DNA of 22,457 bases, taken from assembly GCA_002453275.1 (NCBI GenBank), contig DKGN01000127.1:1-22457 (forward strand), in the 5' to 3' direction. Origin of the DNA: Caryophanales bacterium UBA6769 (lineage in GTDB: Bacteria > Bacillota > Bacilli > Bacillales > UBA6769). Numbering within the stretch: position 1 is the first letter of the stretch; every line of letters starts with the position of its first letter. The notes under the pieces were generated by a model. The model was not told the DNA's origin, ran no database searches, and saw only the letters and a program-made list of their open reading frames with translations. The position numbers were made by a program, and so were the translations under genes. Shown here piece after piece: positions 21,262-22,457 of this stretch.

Positions 21262-22320
21262 TTGAATGTACCATCTTCAGCATTAGCGTTAATGGTTCAG
21301 GTGTACCGAAATGTATTGCCGAAGGTACATGAAGAATTAAATCATTGGAAAGAAAAGGCGAAACGTATACCGGATCGAGAGTTAAGAAAGCAAGCGCTTG
21401 CCAGCATTGAAACGAAAACTTTTCATTGTGAAGGTGGCTCGATTTTGGCATTACTCGCCTTACATAAAAAAAATGAAGCGATCCGTTTTATCGTTGCTTA
21501 TCAAACGATCAGTGATTACTTAGACAATTTATGTGATCGAAGCACTTCGCTAGATCCTCATGATTTTCGATCTTTACATCGAGCAATGCACCATGCGTTG
21601 ACACCAGGGGCGGAACGGGTGAATTATTATCAGTTTCGTAACGAGCAAGATGATGGGGGATATTTAGCTTCTTTAATCAAGACGTGTCAAACGATTGTAG
21701 CCCAGCTTCCTCATCAACTGGAAATCGAACCGTATACACATGAACTAGCGGATTATTATTGTGACTTGCAAGTTCATAAACATGTCGAGGTTACGGAACG
21801 AGAGCAACGACTAGTTGAGTGGCACGGACAACATACAGAAAACCTCCCAGCGATGAGTTGGTATGAATTTTCGGCTTGTGCTGGCTCAACACTTGGAGTT
21901 TTTTGTCTCGTCTCTTATGCTTTACGAGATAATGTCCCACGCGATTTGTTTGGAAAAGTCGTTGCTAGTTATTTTCCTTGGGTGCAAGGACTACATATTT
22001 TACTTGATTATTTTATCGACCAGCAAGAGGATATTGAAGGCGGAGATTTAAATTTTTGTTTTTATTATAAGGATGACGAGCATTTAAAGACACGCTTTAC
22101 CCATTTTATTAAGCAAGCAAAAAATAGTGTAAAGCAATTGCCAGATGCAAAGTTTCATCAAATGATTAATGATGGCATGCTTGGAATTTATTTGGCTGAT
22201 AAAAAAGTTCACAAGCAGAAGAATGTTCACAAGCTGTCAAAGTTCATCCGTAAGCAAGGCGGCCGGTGGACGAACTTCTTTTACGTTAACGGATGGCTTT
22301 ATCGTCGTTTCAGCTCATAA
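21262..22320 (+). CDS. ytpB: YtpB, DUF2600 tetraprenyl-beta-curcumene synthase-like
   Basis: 352 aa. TTG start at 21262 with GAAAGGAG 8 bases upstream. In B. subtilis YtpB cyclises the C35 chain heptaprenyl diphosphate to tetraprenyl-beta-curcumene, the precursor of C35 sesquarterpenes in membranes and spores. The protein is all-helical. A metal-binding-type Asp-rich motif DYLDNLCDR (85-93) and a second acidic site LLDYFIDQQEDIEGGDLNF (247-265) are visible, as in this terpene synthase family. GGSILALLAL near 58-67 follows the family pattern. Ends KFIRKQGGRW...YRRFSS. No clear terminator after the stop. Confidence 0.92.
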   Translation: MNVPSSALALMVQVYRNVLPKVHEELNHWKEKAKRIPDRELRKQALASIETKTFHCEGGSILALLALHKKNEAIRFIVAYQTISDYLDNLCDRSTSLDPHDFRSLHRAMHHALTPGAERVNYYQFRNEQDDGGYLASLIKTCQTIVAQLPHQLEIEPYTHELADYYCDLQVHKHVEVTEREQRLVEWHGQHTENLPAMSWYEFSACAGSTLGVFCLVSYALRDNVPRDLFGKVVASYFPWVQGLHILLDYFIDQQEDIEGGDLNFCFYYKDDEHLKTRFTHFIKQAKNSVKQLPDAKFHQMINDGMLGIYLADKKVHKQKNVHKLSKFIRKQGGRWTNFFYVNGWLYRRFSS

Positions 22321-22390
22321 GGTTATTTTCCAAACGATTGTTTCTGTCTAATTTAGAGAAACTGCACGGTAATTAGAGCAGTAAAACCAC

Positions 22391-22457
22391 TCCAGCAGAA
22401 TACTTCGCTTTCCATGGACACGGCCTCAGCTTCGGAGTTGAAGCGTTGCCCGCGGAA
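22391..22457. repeat. Start of a dispersed Bacillaceae palindromic repeat (cut by window end)
   Basis: Locally GC-rich, non-coding sequence in which TTCCATGGACA (22412-22422) is matched, imperfectly, by TGCCCGCGGAA at the window end. The pattern CTTCGCTTTCC...CACGGCCTCAGC...GCCCGCGGAA resembles intergenic repeats I associate with Bacillaceae genomes. The rest is beyond the window. Confidence 0.4.

Noticed and set aside
1..22457. CRISPR array, insertion sequences, prophage genes
   Set aside because: No regularly spaced direct repeats, no transposase or integrase frames, and no phage structural genes were seen on either strand.

Overview
The window is chromosomal DNA from a low-GC, endospore-forming member of the Bacillaceae. 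The evidence is strong AGGAGG-type ribosome sites, frequent TTG/GTG starts, TTGACA-N17-TATAAT promoters, an S-box (SAM-I) riboswitch before metK, a Spo0E-like phosphatase, a SinI/SinR pair and a tapA-sipW-tasA biofilm operon. Several neighbourhoods match Bacillus subtilis order (ytkD/pckA/metK, tasA locus next to sinR-sinI, ytpA-ytpB). I cannot name the species.

Layout. 1-1760: a frameshifted lipoprotein gene and a D-2-hydroxyacid dehydrogenase whose catalytic Arg position holds Val. 1760-2180: empty spacer and tRNA-Pro(GGG). 2181-3720: Fur-family regulator (Zur type) followed by a two-TM protein of unknown function. 3719-6960, minus strand: a 66-aa protein, a PAS-GGDEF diguanylate cyclase, an MFS transporter and a Spo0E-like phosphatase. 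7178-7732: a 52-aa CxxC...HxxC protein and a Gly/Tyr-rich protein. 7925-10408: elongation-type class B PBP and a small membrane protein. 10424-14351: ytkD and pckA converge on a shared 17-bp terminator stem; pckA has a CcpN-like operator over its promoter; metK follows a complete SAM riboswitch. 14371-18751: matrix locus: tapA, sipW, tasA, a TasA-like protein with a sortase signal (LPNTS), a small heat-shock protein, then convergent sinR and sinI. 19100-22320: flavin reductase, gamma-carbonic-anhydrase-like YtoA, and ytpA-ytpB. The last ~65 bases look like the start of a dispersed Bacillaceae palindromic repeat.

How the genes work together. The most coherent system is the matrix locus. SipW should process TapA and TasA, which share an AAFNDVE mature N-terminus. 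SinR, antagonised by SinI, should repress tapA through a cluster of GTTC/GAAC half-sites that includes one exact SinR box (AAAGAAC). Spo0E would lower Spo0A~P, and the GGDEF protein would add c-di-GMP input. The unusual part is the fourth gene (16807-17442): a TasA-fold protein with a C-terminal LPNTS sortase signal, placed directly after tasA. It could attach the TasA fibre covalently to peptidoglycan. SinI (48 aa) and the 52-aa protein are easily missed because of their size.
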